64,000 nucleotides of DNA, taken from an uncultured Oscillospiraceae bacterium. GTDB lineage: Bacteria > Bacillota > Clostridia > Oscillospirales > Oscillospiraceae. This document shows, piece after piece, positions 16,713-25,403 of this stretch. The notes beneath the pieces were generated by a model. That model had not been told where the DNA came from. It did no database searches and worked only from the letters and a program-made list of their open reading frames with translations. The stretch is taken from contig CAJUPW010000007.1 in the NCBI GenBank assembly GCA_910588635.1, positions 5,192 to 69,191 of the forward strand, read 5' to 3'. The position numbers and the translations under genes are program-made. How positions within the stretch are numbered: position 1 is the first letter of the stretch; every line of letters starts with the position of its first letter.

Positions 16713-17540
16713 TCACATAGCAGTAAACATTCCGGCGCACAGCCAGCCGGCGATCTGGCCGCCGTTGACATTGAGCATGGCCGCTCCCTGCAGCGTTTTC
16801 ACCAGCTCCGCCGCCCGCAGCAGACGCCGCCGGTCTCCGTCCCTGGCCGCCCGGGCGGCGAGCTGATCCGCCAGCTCGTCCAACAGAGCGGTCAGTTCCT
16901 CCCGGCTCCGCTTTACATCCAGCACAGCCGCGGCGGTTTCCAGCAGCTCCAGCTCCCCGGCCTTTTCCAGAGAAGCTGTCAGCTTTTCCGCCAAAGCGCG
17001 CCGCTCCTGATCGGTCTCCCCGCTCACCGGCTCACCGGCCGGGGTCAGGGCCAGCTCCTCGCACCGGGAGCGCACCGTCCGGAGCAGTCCCCCGGCGTTG
17101 CCGGCGATAAGGAGGAATGCGGCGTAGGGCGGGCCCTCCTCCAGCAGCTTGAGCATGGCGTTCTGAGCCGGGGCATTCATCCGGTCCGCCCCCTCCAACA
17201 GGTAGACCTTCCGCTCTCCCTCATTGGGGCGGATGTAGGCGTCGGCCCGCAGTAAGCGCACCCGGTCCACTGTGATGGGCTTGCCCTCCTCCGGTCCGGT
17301 TACCGTTGATACGTCCGGATGGACCCCTTTCCGCACCTTCAGACAGGGTCCGCACTTCCCGCAAGGCTTCTCCCCCGAGCCGGCGCACAGCATGGCCGCC
17401 GCCAGCTCCCGGGCCAACGTATGCCGCCCGGACCCGGCGGGGCCGGAGATAATGTAGGCGTGGGACAGCCCCCGCCCCCGCTCCTGCCGGGACAGCTGGT
17501 CCTTTAATCTTTCATTTCCCTTCAGCGCAGACAGATCCAT
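16713..17540 (-). CDS. holB: DNA polymerase III delta-prime subunit
   Basis: Clamp-loader AAA+ subunit. The P-loop region reads GPAGSGRHTLARELA, a loop lacking the usual GK, as in nucleotide-inert delta-prime. Four cysteines in CAGSGEKPCGKCGPCLK form the zinc-binding module (about residues 53-70). NAMLKLLEEGPPYAAFLL carries the conserved core. 275 aa is a little short. Neighbours ricT and the decarboxylase gene match the yaaO-holB-yaaT order of Firmicutes. Confidence 0.92.
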   Translation of the reverse strand: MDLSALKGNERLKDQLSRQERGRGLSHAYIISGPAGSGRHTLARELAAAMLCAGSGEKPCGKCGPCLKVRKGVHPDVSTVTGPEEGKPITVDRVRLLRADAYIRPNEGERKVYLLEGADRMNAPAQNAMLKLLEEGPPYAAFLLIAGNAGGLLRTVRSRCEELALTPAGEPVSGETDQERRALAEKLTASLEKAGELELLETAAAVLDVKRSREELTALLDELADQLAARAARDGDRRRLLRAAELVKTLQGAAMLNVNGGQIAGWLCAGMFTAM

Positions 17541-17541
17541 A

Positions 17542-18858
17542 TCACGCCTCGCTTATCACTCGAACTTCTGACAGCATATTATACCCTATTTTCTCTAAAT
17601 AGGCCAGTTCTTTTTTTGTAATCCGCTCCCCAGGGGCCACAACGGGCACACCGGGGGGGTAAGGGGCAATCTGACAGGCGGAAACCTCCCCCTCGCAGTC
17701 CCTTAATGTCCGCAGCTCACCGGGGGCAAACAGGGCGGCCCGTGGGGAGCTCACCCGCTCAGGGAGAGGGGGCGCGGGGATGGGTGCGCAGTCTCCCATC
17801 CGCTCCCGCAGCTCCACCAGAGCCCCCTCCAGGCGGTACAGATCTCCGTCGCTGTCCTGGGCGGAGCAGATCAGCACCACATGTCCCCCATCCTCCATCT
17901 CCGGGAAGATTCCCCGCTCCTCCAGCGCCCGGGCAAAAGCGGGGCCGTCCTTCACCTTCAGGGTGAGGCGGCAAGGGTCCAGGGAGAGACCGTCTTTCAG
18001 GCTGGGAAAGGCCTGTCGAAACTCAAAGACCCGGCAGGCTGTCCGGCGGTACTCCCACCGGCCCTCCCCCAGCAGCCAGTCCCGGGCCAGGTCCATGGAG
18101 ACCAGCATGGGATAGGACGGGCTGGAGCTTCCGAAGATTGAGGCCGTCCGCCGCACCCGGTCCGGATCCACTCCGTTGACGAACAGCAGAGCGGACTGTC
18201 CCATGGCGGGGAGAGTCTTGTGGGCCGAGACAGCCGCCGCGTCCGCTCCCCGGAATGGGTCCACCCCCAAAAACGGCAGGTGGGCCCCGTGGGCGCCGTC
18301 TACAAACAGAGTTCCGCCGCGGGCGTGGACAATTTGAGAAATAACCTCAACATCTGACAACACTCCGGCATAAGTCGGTGAAGTAATACAGACCGTTTTT
18401 ATATCCGAGTGTTGGTCCAGCATTTTTTCCACCTGCCCCGGGGAGATGGGGCCAATCATGTTTTCGGAATCCAGCCAGGGCCGCTCCAGCCAGACCGGCT
18501 CCAGGTCCAGCAAGGCCAGGGCGTTAAAGACCGCCCTGTGACAGCCGCGGTCCACAAGCGCCTTCTCCCCCGGTCCGGCGCATAGGGCCAGTCCGGTGTG
18601 GATACCCATGGTGGACCCGCCGGTGAGGAATTGGCAGAAATCGAAGCCGAACAGCTCCGCCCACAGCCGCTGAGCAGAGTCGAATGGCTCCCCGGCCTCA
18701 TAGAGATTCCCGGTTGGGAGCAGCTCGGTCAGGTCGATAGGGGCCAGCCCCGCCAGCTCGGGAGCTGGGAGGAATTTCCCCTTGTGTCCCGGCATGTGAA
18801 ACCGGGCTGGGTTCTTTTGGGCGTATTCTTTCAGCGCGTCATAGAGGGGAGTAGGCAT
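17542..18858 (-). CDS. Orn/Lys/Arg decarboxylase-like PLP enzyme
   Basis: Aminotransferase-fold PLP enzyme of the YaaO/SpeA group that decarboxylates a basic amino acid, feeding polyamine synthesis. Visible are the N-terminal RFHMPGHKGK box, GGSTMGIHTGL near the cofactor phosphate, DGAHGAHLPF, and the PLP lysine in SAHKTLPAMGQ. 438 aa matches the short, wing-less SpeA-like branch. It lies 1 nt upstream of holB. Whether the substrate is arginine, lysine or ornithine cannot be read. Confidence 0.88.
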   Translation of the reverse strand: MPTPLYDALKEYAQKNPARFHMPGHKGKFLPAPELAGLAPIDLTELLPTGNLYEAGEPFDSAQRLWAELFGFDFCQFLTGGSTMGIHTGLALCAGPGEKALVDRGCHRAVFNALALLDLEPVWLERPWLDSENMIGPISPGQVEKMLDQHSDIKTVCITSPTYAGVLSDVEVISQIVHARGGTLFVDGAHGAHLPFLGVDPFRGADAAAVSAHKTLPAMGQSALLFVNGVDPDRVRRTASIFGSSSPSYPMLVSMDLARDWLLGEGRWEYRRTACRVFEFRQAFPSLKDGLSLDPCRLTLKVKDGPAFARALEERGIFPEMEDGGHVVLICSAQDSDGDLYRLEGALVELRERMGDCAPIPAPPLPERVSSPRAALFAPGELRTLRDCEGEVSACQIAPYPPGVPVVAPGERITKKELAYLEKIGYNMLSEVRVISEA

Positions 18859-18906
18859 ACTGTTACCTCCAAAAAAGGCGGAAGGGTACTCCCTTCCGCC
18901 TGAAAC

Positions 18907-19884
18907 TTATCTCTGATTGGGGGCGTAGGCCACCACGGTACGGCGGTTGGGCTCCACGCCGGTGGAATAGGTGGTGACGCCCTTGTAGTTCTGGAGGGCC
19001 GTGTGGATCACATGGCGCTCGTAGGCGTTCATGGGCTCCAGAGTCATATTTTTCCGGTATTTGATCACCTTGCCCGCCACCTTGACGGCCAGCCGCTGGA
19101 GGGACTCCTCCCGCTTAGCCCGGTAGCCCTCGGCGTCCACGTGGATGCGCACCCGCTTGGACGCTCCCCGGTTGACGGTGTAGCTGGTCAGCTGCTGAAT
19201 GGCGTCCAATGTCTCGCCCCGGCGGCCGATGATAGCCCCCAGGTCCTTGCCCTGGAGAATCACCTTATACCCGCCCTCGCTGGTCATGAAAATCTCCGGA
19301 GCGGCCTCCACCTGAAGGTGACTCATCAGCCCGGTGAGGAACTCCCGAATTCGGTTGGCCTTCTCGTCGTCCGGTTTGACCGGCTCCATGGTGACCGGCT
19401 CACGGGAAACAGGGGCGCTGCCGATCAGCACCTCGTCCCCCTCCTGAAGCTGATTCTCCCTGTGGGGGCGGCGCTCAGGCCGGGGCTGGTTCCTTTTCTT
19501 CGGGGGGGCCATGCCCGGTTTGGCGGCCAGAATCGTCTCCTCCGCTGCGGGGGCGGCGGGCATCTGTTCCTCCTTCATCACCGGCCTGGCAGCGGGAAGA
19601 ACGGTCTCCTCCGCCACGGGGGCGGGCCGCTTCACCTCGGCCACAGGCTCCGGCTCGAGGGTGCTTAGCACGTTGGCGTTCTCCTTGAGGGGACGGGCCG
19701 CGCCGTCCACCTCCTCATAGCTCACCCGGACCTTGGCCGGGTTGCTTCCAAAGCCCAGAAAACCGGACTTGGCCCGCTCAATTACCTCGACTGACACGTC
19801 GTCCCGGTCCAGACCCAGCTGAAACAGAGCGGCGGCAATGGCGTCCTCTTCGGAGCGCCCGGTGGTTTCAATCCACTTTAACAT
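18907..19884 (-). CDS. jag: RNA-binding protein Jag/KhpB
   Basis: SpoIIIJ-associated RNA-binding protein. The N-terminal Jag domain (MLKWIETTGRSEEDAI, and KSGFLGFGSNPAKV) is followed by a low-complexity Pro/Ala/Glu linker (about residues 70-165), a KH domain with DLGAIIGRRGETLDAIQ, and an R3H domain with ERHVIHTALQ and RRTVVAYAP at the C-terminus. 325 aa is long because of the linker. The gene starts 4 nt downstream of yidC and is surely co-transcribed with it. Confidence 0.94.
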   Translation of the reverse strand: MLKWIETTGRSEEDAIAAALFQLGLDRDDVSVEVIERAKSGFLGFGSNPAKVRVSYEEVDGAARPLKENANVLSTLEPEPVAEVKRPAPVAEETVLPAARPVMKEEQMPAAPAAEETILAAKPGMAPPKKRNQPRPERRPHRENQLQEGDEVLIGSAPVSREPVTMEPVKPDDEKANRIREFLTGLMSHLQVEAAPEIFMTSEGGYKVILQGKDLGAIIGRRGETLDAIQQLTSYTVNRGASKRVRIHVDAEGYRAKREESLQRLAVKVAGKVIKYRKNMTLEPMNAYERHVIHTALQNYKGVTTYSTGVEPNRRTVVAYAPNQR

Positions 19885-19888
19885 TCAC

Positions 19889-21334
19889 TCAGCCCTCCTT
19901 ATTCTCATCCTCGTCCACCTCGACCTCGATCTCCTCCACTTCCACTTCCACCTCTTCAGTCTCAACGGGGATCTCAGCGGGAGCTTCGACAGGGGCCTCG
20001 ATGGGGGCGGGGGAGGTTTCCTCCGCGGGGGCGGCAGGCTCGGCGGGCCTGCTCTCCGGAATCTGAATGGACCCGGCCTGAGTAGTACCCTCCGGCTTCT
20101 CCTCGGTTTTTCCCTTCTTTTTCTTCTTTCCGCCGGCCTCAGCGGCTTCCATGGCTCGGAAAATCTGGTTGGGGTCGGTGTAGGGGGTCACGCCGCCGTA
20201 ACGGCCGGGGATATAGGACCGGCCTCGGGCGTAGGCCCGGATGCCCTCCCGGCTGTCCTCCCGGTTGATCCCCTCCTGGTCGGGTTCGGCGTCCTTCTTG
20301 GGCTTCTTCTTGCCCCGGTTCTTCTTCTCCTCCTCAAGGCGGCGCTGGCGCTCCAGCCTGGCCTCCTCCTTGCGGCGCTTCTCCTCTTCCTTCTCCTCGG
20401 CCTCCCGCTTTGCGGCAGCTTCCCGGGCGGCCTCATAGTCCTTCTTCAGCATCTTGCCGCAGATGACCTCCTGGACCATGGTGACAAAATACTGGGCAAT
20501 CCAGTAGACGGACAGGCCGGCGGGGACGGTGAAGCCGATCCACAGGGACATCAGCGGCATCATCCACATCATCATCTTGTTGGTCTGGTCCATCTGCTTG
20601 TTTTCTTCCTGCTTGTTCATCTGATTGGTGGCCATAGACACCTTCATGGACAGGAAGGACACGGCGACAGAGACCAAAGGCAGGATAAACAGGCCGATGG
20701 ACTTCAATCCGTCCAACCAGAACCTCCAGTTGGGAATCTTGGACAGATCAATACCTAAGAACTGGAAGTTCATCACAAACAGGCCCTCCGCCCCGGTGGC
20801 GGACTGGAGGGATGTCAGGTTGTCCCTCGTGACCAGAGACAGCAGGTACAGCTGGTTATAGGCGCCGTTCTGGAACAGATTTTCTGCCTTTTCCATCACC
20901 GCGGCGGTGACCCAGCCGCTGGAGACGGCCACTTCAGACCAGTTAAGCTGGGTGGCCAGCGTCTGAATCTGGTCGTCGGACATCCCCATAAAGTAGGTCA
21001 GAGGGTACCGGATGATGCTGTACAGCAGAATGAGGACCACCATGGGAATCAGGGACCACAGACAGCCCCCCATGGGGTTGACTTTTTCCCTCTCATAGAG
21101 CTTCTGAATCTCCAGATTGTAACGCTCCCGGTCCTTGCCGTACTGCTTCTGGAGCTGCTGCATTTTTCCGGACAGCATCGTGGTCTGGATCATGCTCTTC
21201 TTCTGCTTCAGCGTAACGGGAAACAAAATCAGCTTGACCACAATGGCAAAGAGGATCAGCGCGACGCCGTAGCTGTTGAACAGGTTATAGAAGAACAGCA
21301 GCAGCCAGGCAAAGGGTTGTAAAATAATACCCAC
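19889..21334 (-). CDS. yidC: Membrane protein insertase YidC
   Basis: Oxa1/YidC/Alb3 insertase that places proteins in the membrane with or without Sec. It begins with a membrane helix without a lipobox; the family core includes VVKLILFPVTLKQKKSM and the coiled cytoplasmic loop (LQKQYGKDRERYNLEIQ), with later helices near GFTVPAGLSVYWIAQYF. The C-terminal 170 residues are a highly charged Lys/Glu tail turning acidic (VEVEVEEIEVEVDED), much longer than in Bacillus SpoIIIJ; basic parts of such tails are thought to contact ribosomes. It is flanked by yidD and jag. Confidence 0.94.
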   Translation of the reverse strand: MGIILQPFAWLLLFFYNLFNSYGVALILFAIVVKLILFPVTLKQKKSMIQTTMLSGKMQQLQKQYGKDRERYNLEIQKLYEREKVNPMGGCLWSLIPMVVLILLYSIIRYPLTYFMGMSDDQIQTLATQLNWSEVAVSSGWVTAAVMEKAENLFQNGAYNQLYLLSLVTRDNLTSLQSATGAEGLFVMNFQFLGIDLSKIPNWRFWLDGLKSIGLFILPLVSVAVSFLSMKVSMATNQMNKQEENKQMDQTNKMMMWMMPLMSLWIGFTVPAGLSVYWIAQYFVTMVQEVICGKMLKKDYEAAREAAAKREAEEKEEEKRRKEEARLERQRRLEEEKKNRGKKKPKKDAEPDQEGINREDSREGIRAYARGRSYIPGRYGGVTPYTDPNQIFRAMEAAEAGGKKKKKGKTEEKPEGTTQAGSIQIPESRPAEPAAPAEETSPAPIEAPVEAPAEIPVETEEVEVEVEEIEVEVDEDENKEG

Positions 21335-21371
21335 TAAAAATACCTCCGCATATCAAGTTGCGGCAGAATCC

Positions 21372-21590
21372 CTACGGCACGGGGTCGTATTCAACGGACT
21401 TCTGCCTGTGGAAGGGGTGGCACTTCGCAATTCTGCGCAAGGCCAGCCAGCCCCCCTTGACCGCGCCGTACTTCTCCACCGCCTCCACGGCGTACTCCGA
21501 GCAGGTGGGGATAAAGCGGCAGCATGGGGGGCGCAAGGGTGAGATGGCGCGCCGGTAGAACCGGATCAGGGACAAAACAACCTGCTTCAC
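21372..21590 (-). CDS. yidD: Membrane insertion efficiency factor YidD
   Basis: Short amphipathic protein that helps YidC-dependent insertion. The signature CCRFIPTCSEYAVEA and GWLALRRIAKCHPF are complete; 72 aa is typical. Its start codon overlaps the rnpA stop by 4 nt (ATGA), indicating coupling in the rpmH-rnpA-yidD-yidC-jag unit. Confidence 0.96.
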   Translation of the reverse strand: MKQVVLSLIRFYRRAISPLRPPCCRFIPTCSEYAVEAVEKYGAVKGGWLALRRIAKCHPFHRQKSVEYDPVP

Positions 21591-21943
21591 TGGGACTTGT
21601 CCCCCTTTTGAACGATTAAATTCAGTTTTTTTGTCATCTGCCTGAAGCTGCGCTTCAGCTCGTCGTACCGGCCGTAGATTGCCCGAGTACGGGCCACCAC
21701 GACGATGTCGTATCCGGGGAGCAGCCCCGCCTCATGGGTGCGGTATAACTCCCGGATGCGGCGGCGGGCCCGGTTGCGCTTGACGGCGTTGCCCAGCTTC
21801 ACTCCGGTGGTGATGCCCAGCCGGCTGTACGGCCGGCCGGTCTTCCGGCAGTAGATGACAAAATAGGGGGACACAGCGCTCTTTCCTTTTCCGTACAGCC
21901 GGCGGAACTCATGATTTTGTTTCAGGGATACCGTGTGTTTCAT
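21587..21943 (-). CDS. rnpA: Ribonuclease P protein component
   Basis: Basic protein subunit of RNase P that matures tRNA 5' ends. The RNA-binding signature KLGNAVKRNRARRRIRELYR (an RNR motif variant) is present, with the hydrophobic N-terminal cleft region LKQNHEFRRLYGKG. ATG 21943 (118 aa) has GGAGG 5 nt upstream; an in-frame extension to 21961 lacks a proper RBS. Confidence 0.95.
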   Translation of the reverse strand: MKHTVSLKQNHEFRRLYGKGKSAVSPYFVIYCRKTGRPYSRLGITTGVKLGNAVKRNRARRRIRELYRTHEAGLLPGYDIVVVARTRAIYGRYDELKRSFRQMTKKLNLIVQKGDKSQ

Positions 21944-22073
21944 GATTTCCTCCGTATGCACAGATAGGGCGGAGGATTTTCTCCCACGCCCCTGGTTGTG
22001 CGCTATCTAAACTGTCTGTCCATTTCCGGCTGCCAGTCGGCAGAGGAGGGCGGCCAGACCGCCTCGCTCCACC

Positions 22074-22208
22074 TTAGTGGGTCAGGCGGGCGCGGCCCTT
22101 GGCGCGGCGGCGGGCCAGAACCTTGCGGCCGTTGCGGGTGGCCATACGCTTGCGGAAGCCGTGCTCCTTGGAGCGCTGACGCTTTTTGGGCTGATAGGTA
22201 CGAAGCAT
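22074..22208 (-). CDS. rpmH: 50S ribosomal protein L34
   Basis: 44-residue, very basic ribosomal protein. The translation begins MLRTYQPKKRQRSKEHGF and continues FRKRMATRNGRKVLARRR, the standard L34 sequence. AGGAGGTG precedes the ATG by 6 nt. It is the first gene of the leftward rnpA-yidC-jag unit and lies divergent to dnaA. The promoter appears to be at 22471-22500, giving a leader of about 255 nt. Confidence 0.97.
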   Translation of the reverse strand: MLRTYQPKKRQRSKEHGFRKRMATRNGRKVLARRRAKGRARLTH

Positions 22209-22463
22209 GGGGGACACCTCCTCAGTTTAGAATCTGTATTCGTAACCGAAAATTCTGGATGGGCGAGGGATTTTCTCGCAGGACGAGGCGAATTTTCGCA
22301 GCAATACGCAATACTCTGTGTATTGCAAAAAAATTGAACGACGCATGGCGGGAAAAAACCCGGCCAGACGATTTTTGAGGCTGCGAATACAGGTTCTCAG
22401 ATTCAAGCCGGCTCTCCCGGCCCAACAACAGATTCTTTCGAAACTGCGGTCTGCAAAAGATAC
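22209..22463 (-). ncRNA. Long structured leader of rpmH (candidate)
   Basis: The transcript from the strong promoter at 22471-22500 would carry about 255 nt before rpmH. It contains a 7-bp hairpin (GCAATAC/GTATTGC, 22308-22326), GCGAG/CTCGC and GCGAA/TTCGC hairpins, and 12-bp near-perfect inverted ends (AATCTGTATTCG at 22229, CGAATACAGGTT at 22384). I know no named leader matching it. A decayed MITE-like insertion is an alternative. Confidence 0.45.
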
Positions 22464-22470
22464 GTGCAGT

Positions 22471-22500
22471 ATTATAGCGGATAAAAGCCCCCCGTGTCAA
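22471..22500 (-). promoter_or_regulatory. Promoter for rpmH-rnpA unit
   Basis: On the minus strand, perfect TTGACA, 18-nt spacer, perfect TATAAT. Position and strand fit rpmH. Confidence 0.85.
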
Positions 22501-22624
22501 CCATCTTTTTTGCCGGGAAACAAAGATTTTTTTATATTTTTTCCCGATCTCAATATCTTGTGGAGCAATTCTTTGCCGCATACAAGCTATCCTGCACATT
22601 ATAAATAAAAAATGTGGAAAAACC

Positions 22625-22653
22625 TTGCCCTTCCGCCTATTTTTTGGTATAAT
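22625..22653 (+). promoter_or_regulatory. Promoter for dnaA
   Basis: TTGCCC, 17-nt spacer, TATAAT, about 60 nt before the dnaA ATG. A DnaA-box-like TGTGGAAAA at 22613-22621 overlaps its upstream edge and could allow autoregulation. The 22209-22714 gap also holds AT-rich sequence and the divergent rpmH promoter. Confidence 0.7.
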
Positions 22654-22714
22654 AAAATGCTATGAATTTTATGATTTCTCTGCTCTGATATCCTTTGCCC
22701 TAAGGAGGACTGCC

Positions 22715-24031
22715 ATGAATCCCGCCACAGAAGTGTGGAATAAAGTCAAAGCCCTGATGGGGGCTGAGATGACCTCCACTACCCTGAATACCTGGTTTGA
22801 TGACGCCCAGGCCGTCGCTCTGCAGGAGGACAGCTTTATCCTGTACAGCCCCACCAAACTGAAACGGGACATTATTGCCTCCCGCTACATTCTGCCCATT
22901 CAGAACGCCCTCCACGAGCTGTTTTCCGCCAACTTTCAGGTCACCGTCCTCACCGAGGGGGAACTGGACGGCTTCCAGCAGGAGACCAGACAGTCCTCCT
23001 TCCTCCCCGGCACCGAAGAGTACACCTTCGAGCACTTTGTAGTAGGTTCCTCCAACAAGCTGGCCCACGCCGCCGCCAGGAAAGTAGCTGACAATCCGGG
23101 AGAGAACTACAATCCCCTGTTTATTTTCGGCAACTCCGGCCTGGGAAAGACCCATCTGCTCTATGCCATCGCCCATGCCGTACACGCCAGCTATCCAGGA
23201 TATAAAATCATCTATGTCAAGGGGGACGCCTTTACCAACGAGCTGGTCACCGCCATCCGGGAGGGCCGGAACCAGGAGTTCCGAGACAAGTACCGGGGGG
23301 CCGATATCCTTCTCATGGACGACGTACAGTTCATTGCCGGCCGGGATTCCACTCAGGAGGAGATGTTCCACACCTTTAATACCCTGTATGAGCTGAAAAA
23401 GCAGATCGTCTTTACCTCCGACCGGCCTCCCAAGGAGATGCTTCGGTTGGAGGACCGGCTCAAGACCCGCTTTGAATGGGGACTGCTCGCCGATATCGCT
23501 CCCCCGGATCACGAGACCCGCATGGCCATTATAAAAAACAAATCCATCCGCATGGGGATGGAGCTGCCCGATTTTCTGATCCAGCTTATCGCCGAGAACA
23601 TCACCGCCAACGTCCGGCAAATTGAGGGGACGGTAAATAAGATCATGGCCTACCAGGACCTGATTGGGGACACGGTGGACAAAAACACTGTCATCCGGGC
23701 GGTGAAGGACATCTTCAAGGAGAAGTCAGACATCCTCCCCACCGCCGACGTTATTATCGACGAGGTGTGCAAGTTCTACAACCTGGAGCCCGAGCTGCTC
23801 CGGGGACAGGGCCGCTCCAAGGACATCTCTCTGGCCAGGCAGATCGCCATGTTCCAAATTCGCCGCATGACCAACCTCTCTCTGAAGGAGATCGGCCAGG
23901 AGTTTAACGGCCGGGACCACAGCACCGTCCTAAACGCCCTCAACCGCATTGAGGGGCTGGTCAAGACCGACCCGGAAAAGGCGGAGATTATCAAGGACAT
24001 CACCACCAACATCAATGCCCGATATGAGTGA
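22715..24031 (+). CDS. dnaA: Chromosomal replication initiator DnaA
   Basis: AAA+ initiator that binds DnaA boxes and opens the origin. Domain I (residues 1-80) includes MNPATEVWNKVK and the conserved NTWF. Walker A GNSGLGKT is at 139-146, Walker B LLMDDVQF at about 199-206, and domain IV carries the DNA-binding signature GRDHSTVLNA near the end. Start ATG 22715 (438 aa) follows TAAGGAGG. Domain II is short, making the protein slightly smaller than in Bacillus. Confidence 0.98.
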   Translation: MNPATEVWNKVKALMGAEMTSTTLNTWFDDAQAVALQEDSFILYSPTKLKRDIIASRYILPIQNALHELFSANFQVTVLTEGELDGFQQETRQSSFLPGTEEYTFEHFVVGSSNKLAHAAARKVADNPGENYNPLFIFGNSGLGKTHLLYAIAHAVHASYPGYKIIYVKGDAFTNELVTAIREGRNQEFRDKYRGADILLMDDVQFIAGRDSTQEEMFHTFNTLYELKKQIVFTSDRPPKEMLRLEDRLKTRFEWGLLADIAPPDHETRMAIIKNKSIRMGMELPDFLIQLIAENITANVRQIEGTVNKIMAYQDLIGDTVDKNTVIRAVKDIFKEKSDILPTADVIIDEVCKFYNLEPELLRGQGRSKDISLARQIAMFQIRRMTNLSLKEIGQEFNGRDHSTVLNALNRIEGLVKTDPEKAEIIKDITTNINARYE

Positions 24032-24255
24032 GTTGTCCACAAAATTTTGTGAACTATTTGTGGAGTAATGTGGAGAAACCTGGTTCCTGTGGAAAACCGC
24101 TCTATTTTCTCCACACCCCCTGTTGAGGCTGTTTTCTTAGAGCCCCAAGTCTTTTTCCCAGTTTTCCACATTATTTTTCCCTACTATCTACTGTTACTAA
24201 AAATATAACCTCTCCTCCCTATGGCGGAGAGAGAAAGAGATCGGAGGAACCGTTT
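24032..24255. other. Replication origin region (oriC) between dnaA and dnaN
   Basis: Six sites fitting TTNTCCACA lie within 138 bp: 24033-24041, 24107-24115 and 24162-24170 on the plus strand, and 24059-24067, 24069-24077 and 24088-24096 on the minus strand. An AT-rich stretch follows (24171-24215), beginning with CTA/CTG/TTA triplets at 24181-24199 that resemble the complement of DnaA-trio elements. Position between dnaA and dnaN matches the unwinding region in Bacillus. Confidence 0.85.
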
Positions 24256-25362
24256 ATGAAATTTTCCTGTGAGAAAGCCCTGTTGTCCGCCGCTGTCTCT
24301 GTCGCCTCCCGAGCTGTAGCGTCCAAAAGCTCTATTCCCGCCATGGAGGGTATCCTCATGGAGGCTGGGCAGACACTGCGTCTTACCGGCTACAACCTGG
24401 AAACCGGCATACAGGCCACCGTGCCCGCTGAGATTGTGGAAGGAGGCTCCCTGGTGCTGTCCGCCCGGCTCTTTGGAGAGATCGTCCGCAAGATGCCTGA
24501 CGATGTGGTGGTGTTTACCTCTCAGGGCTACACGGTAAATATCAAATGCGGTTTGTCCGAATTCAACATCCTGGGCACCGATCCGGAGGAGTTCCCCGAG
24601 CTGCCCTCTGTGGACCAGCAGAACGCTCTGACCATCAAGCAGCCGGTTCTGCGCTCCATGATCTCTCAGACCCTCTTTGCCGTCAGCGATAACGAGAGCC
24701 GGCCCATCCATACCGGCTCCCTCTTTGAGGTGGACGGCGCCGGCCTCACCGTGGTCTCGGTGGACGGCTACCGTCTGGCTTTGCGTCATGAGGCGGTGGA
24801 GGATAAGAAAGGTGCCGACGCCTTTTCCTTTGTGGTTCCCGGTTCGGCCCTGGGAGAAGTGGAAAAAATATGTTCCGGAGAGGAAGATATCACCATCACT
24901 CAGGGGGCGCGCCATGTCATGTTCCAGACTGGGGACACCGTCCTGGTCTGCCGCCGGCTGGAGGGGGACTTCCTGGCATACCGTAACGCCATTCCCCGAA
25001 ATAACAACGTCAAGGTAGAGGTGGAGGCCCGGGCTCTGCTGGCCTCCATTGATCGGGTGTCCCTTATCATCAGCGAAAAACTGAAGTCCCCCCTCCGCTG
25101 TGTCTTTGGGGACGGCATCGTGTCCATTACCACCAAGACCGCCATCGGCGACGCCGCCGACCAGTGCATGATTTCCGGGGACGGCGGCGGGCTGGAGATT
25201 GGCTTCAACAACAAATATCTGATGGACGCCGTCAAGGCCGCCCCCGCCGACAAGCTGCGCATGGAGTTTACCTCCGGGGTCGCCCCTTGCGTCATCCTGC
25301 CCGCCGAGGGAGAGGAGAACTTTGTCTACATGGTGCTGCCCGTGCGGCTGAAGGCAAATTAG
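24256..25362 (+). CDS. dnaN: DNA polymerase III beta sliding clamp
   Basis: Ring-shaped processivity clamp. Three repeated clamp domains can be followed across 368 aa (MKFSCEKALLSAAVSVASRA; PVLRSMISQTLFAVSDNESR; ALLASIDRVSLIISEKLK), ending in the conserved YMVLPVRL, which forms the partner-binding cleft. GGAGG lies upstream of ATG 24256. It directly follows the oriC box cluster. Confidence 0.97.
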   Translation: MKFSCEKALLSAAVSVASRAVASKSSIPAMEGILMEAGQTLRLTGYNLETGIQATVPAEIVEGGSLVLSARLFGEIVRKMPDDVVVFTSQGYTVNIKCGLSEFNILGTDPEEFPELPSVDQQNALTIKQPVLRSMISQTLFAVSDNESRPIHTGSLFEVDGAGLTVVSVDGYRLALRHEAVEDKKGADAFSFVVPGSALGEVEKICSGEEDITITQGARHVMFQTGDTVLVCRRLEGDFLAYRNAIPRNNNVKVEVEARALLASIDRVSLIISEKLKSPLRCVFGDGIVSITTKTAIGDAADQCMISGDGGGLEIGFNNKYLMDAVKAAPADKLRMEFTSGVAPCVILPAEGEENFVYMVLPVRLKAN

Positions 25363-25376
25363 TGTTGAAATTTCAA

Positions 25377-25392
25377 CGTTTCACGTGAAACA
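25377..25392. promoter_or_regulatory. parS site (one mismatch)
   Basis: CGTTTCACGTGAAACA differs from the parS consensus only at the first base. It lies between the dnaN stop and the S4-domain gene, about 1.2 kb right of the DnaA-box cluster. Confidence 0.9.
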
Positions 25393-25403
25393 GGGGGAAG
25401 AAT

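Noticed and set aside
22229..22395. Insertion sequence in the rpmH-dnaA gap
   Set aside because: There is an imperfect inverted repeat pair but no transposase and no visible target duplication; kept only as a structured leader or MITE possibility.
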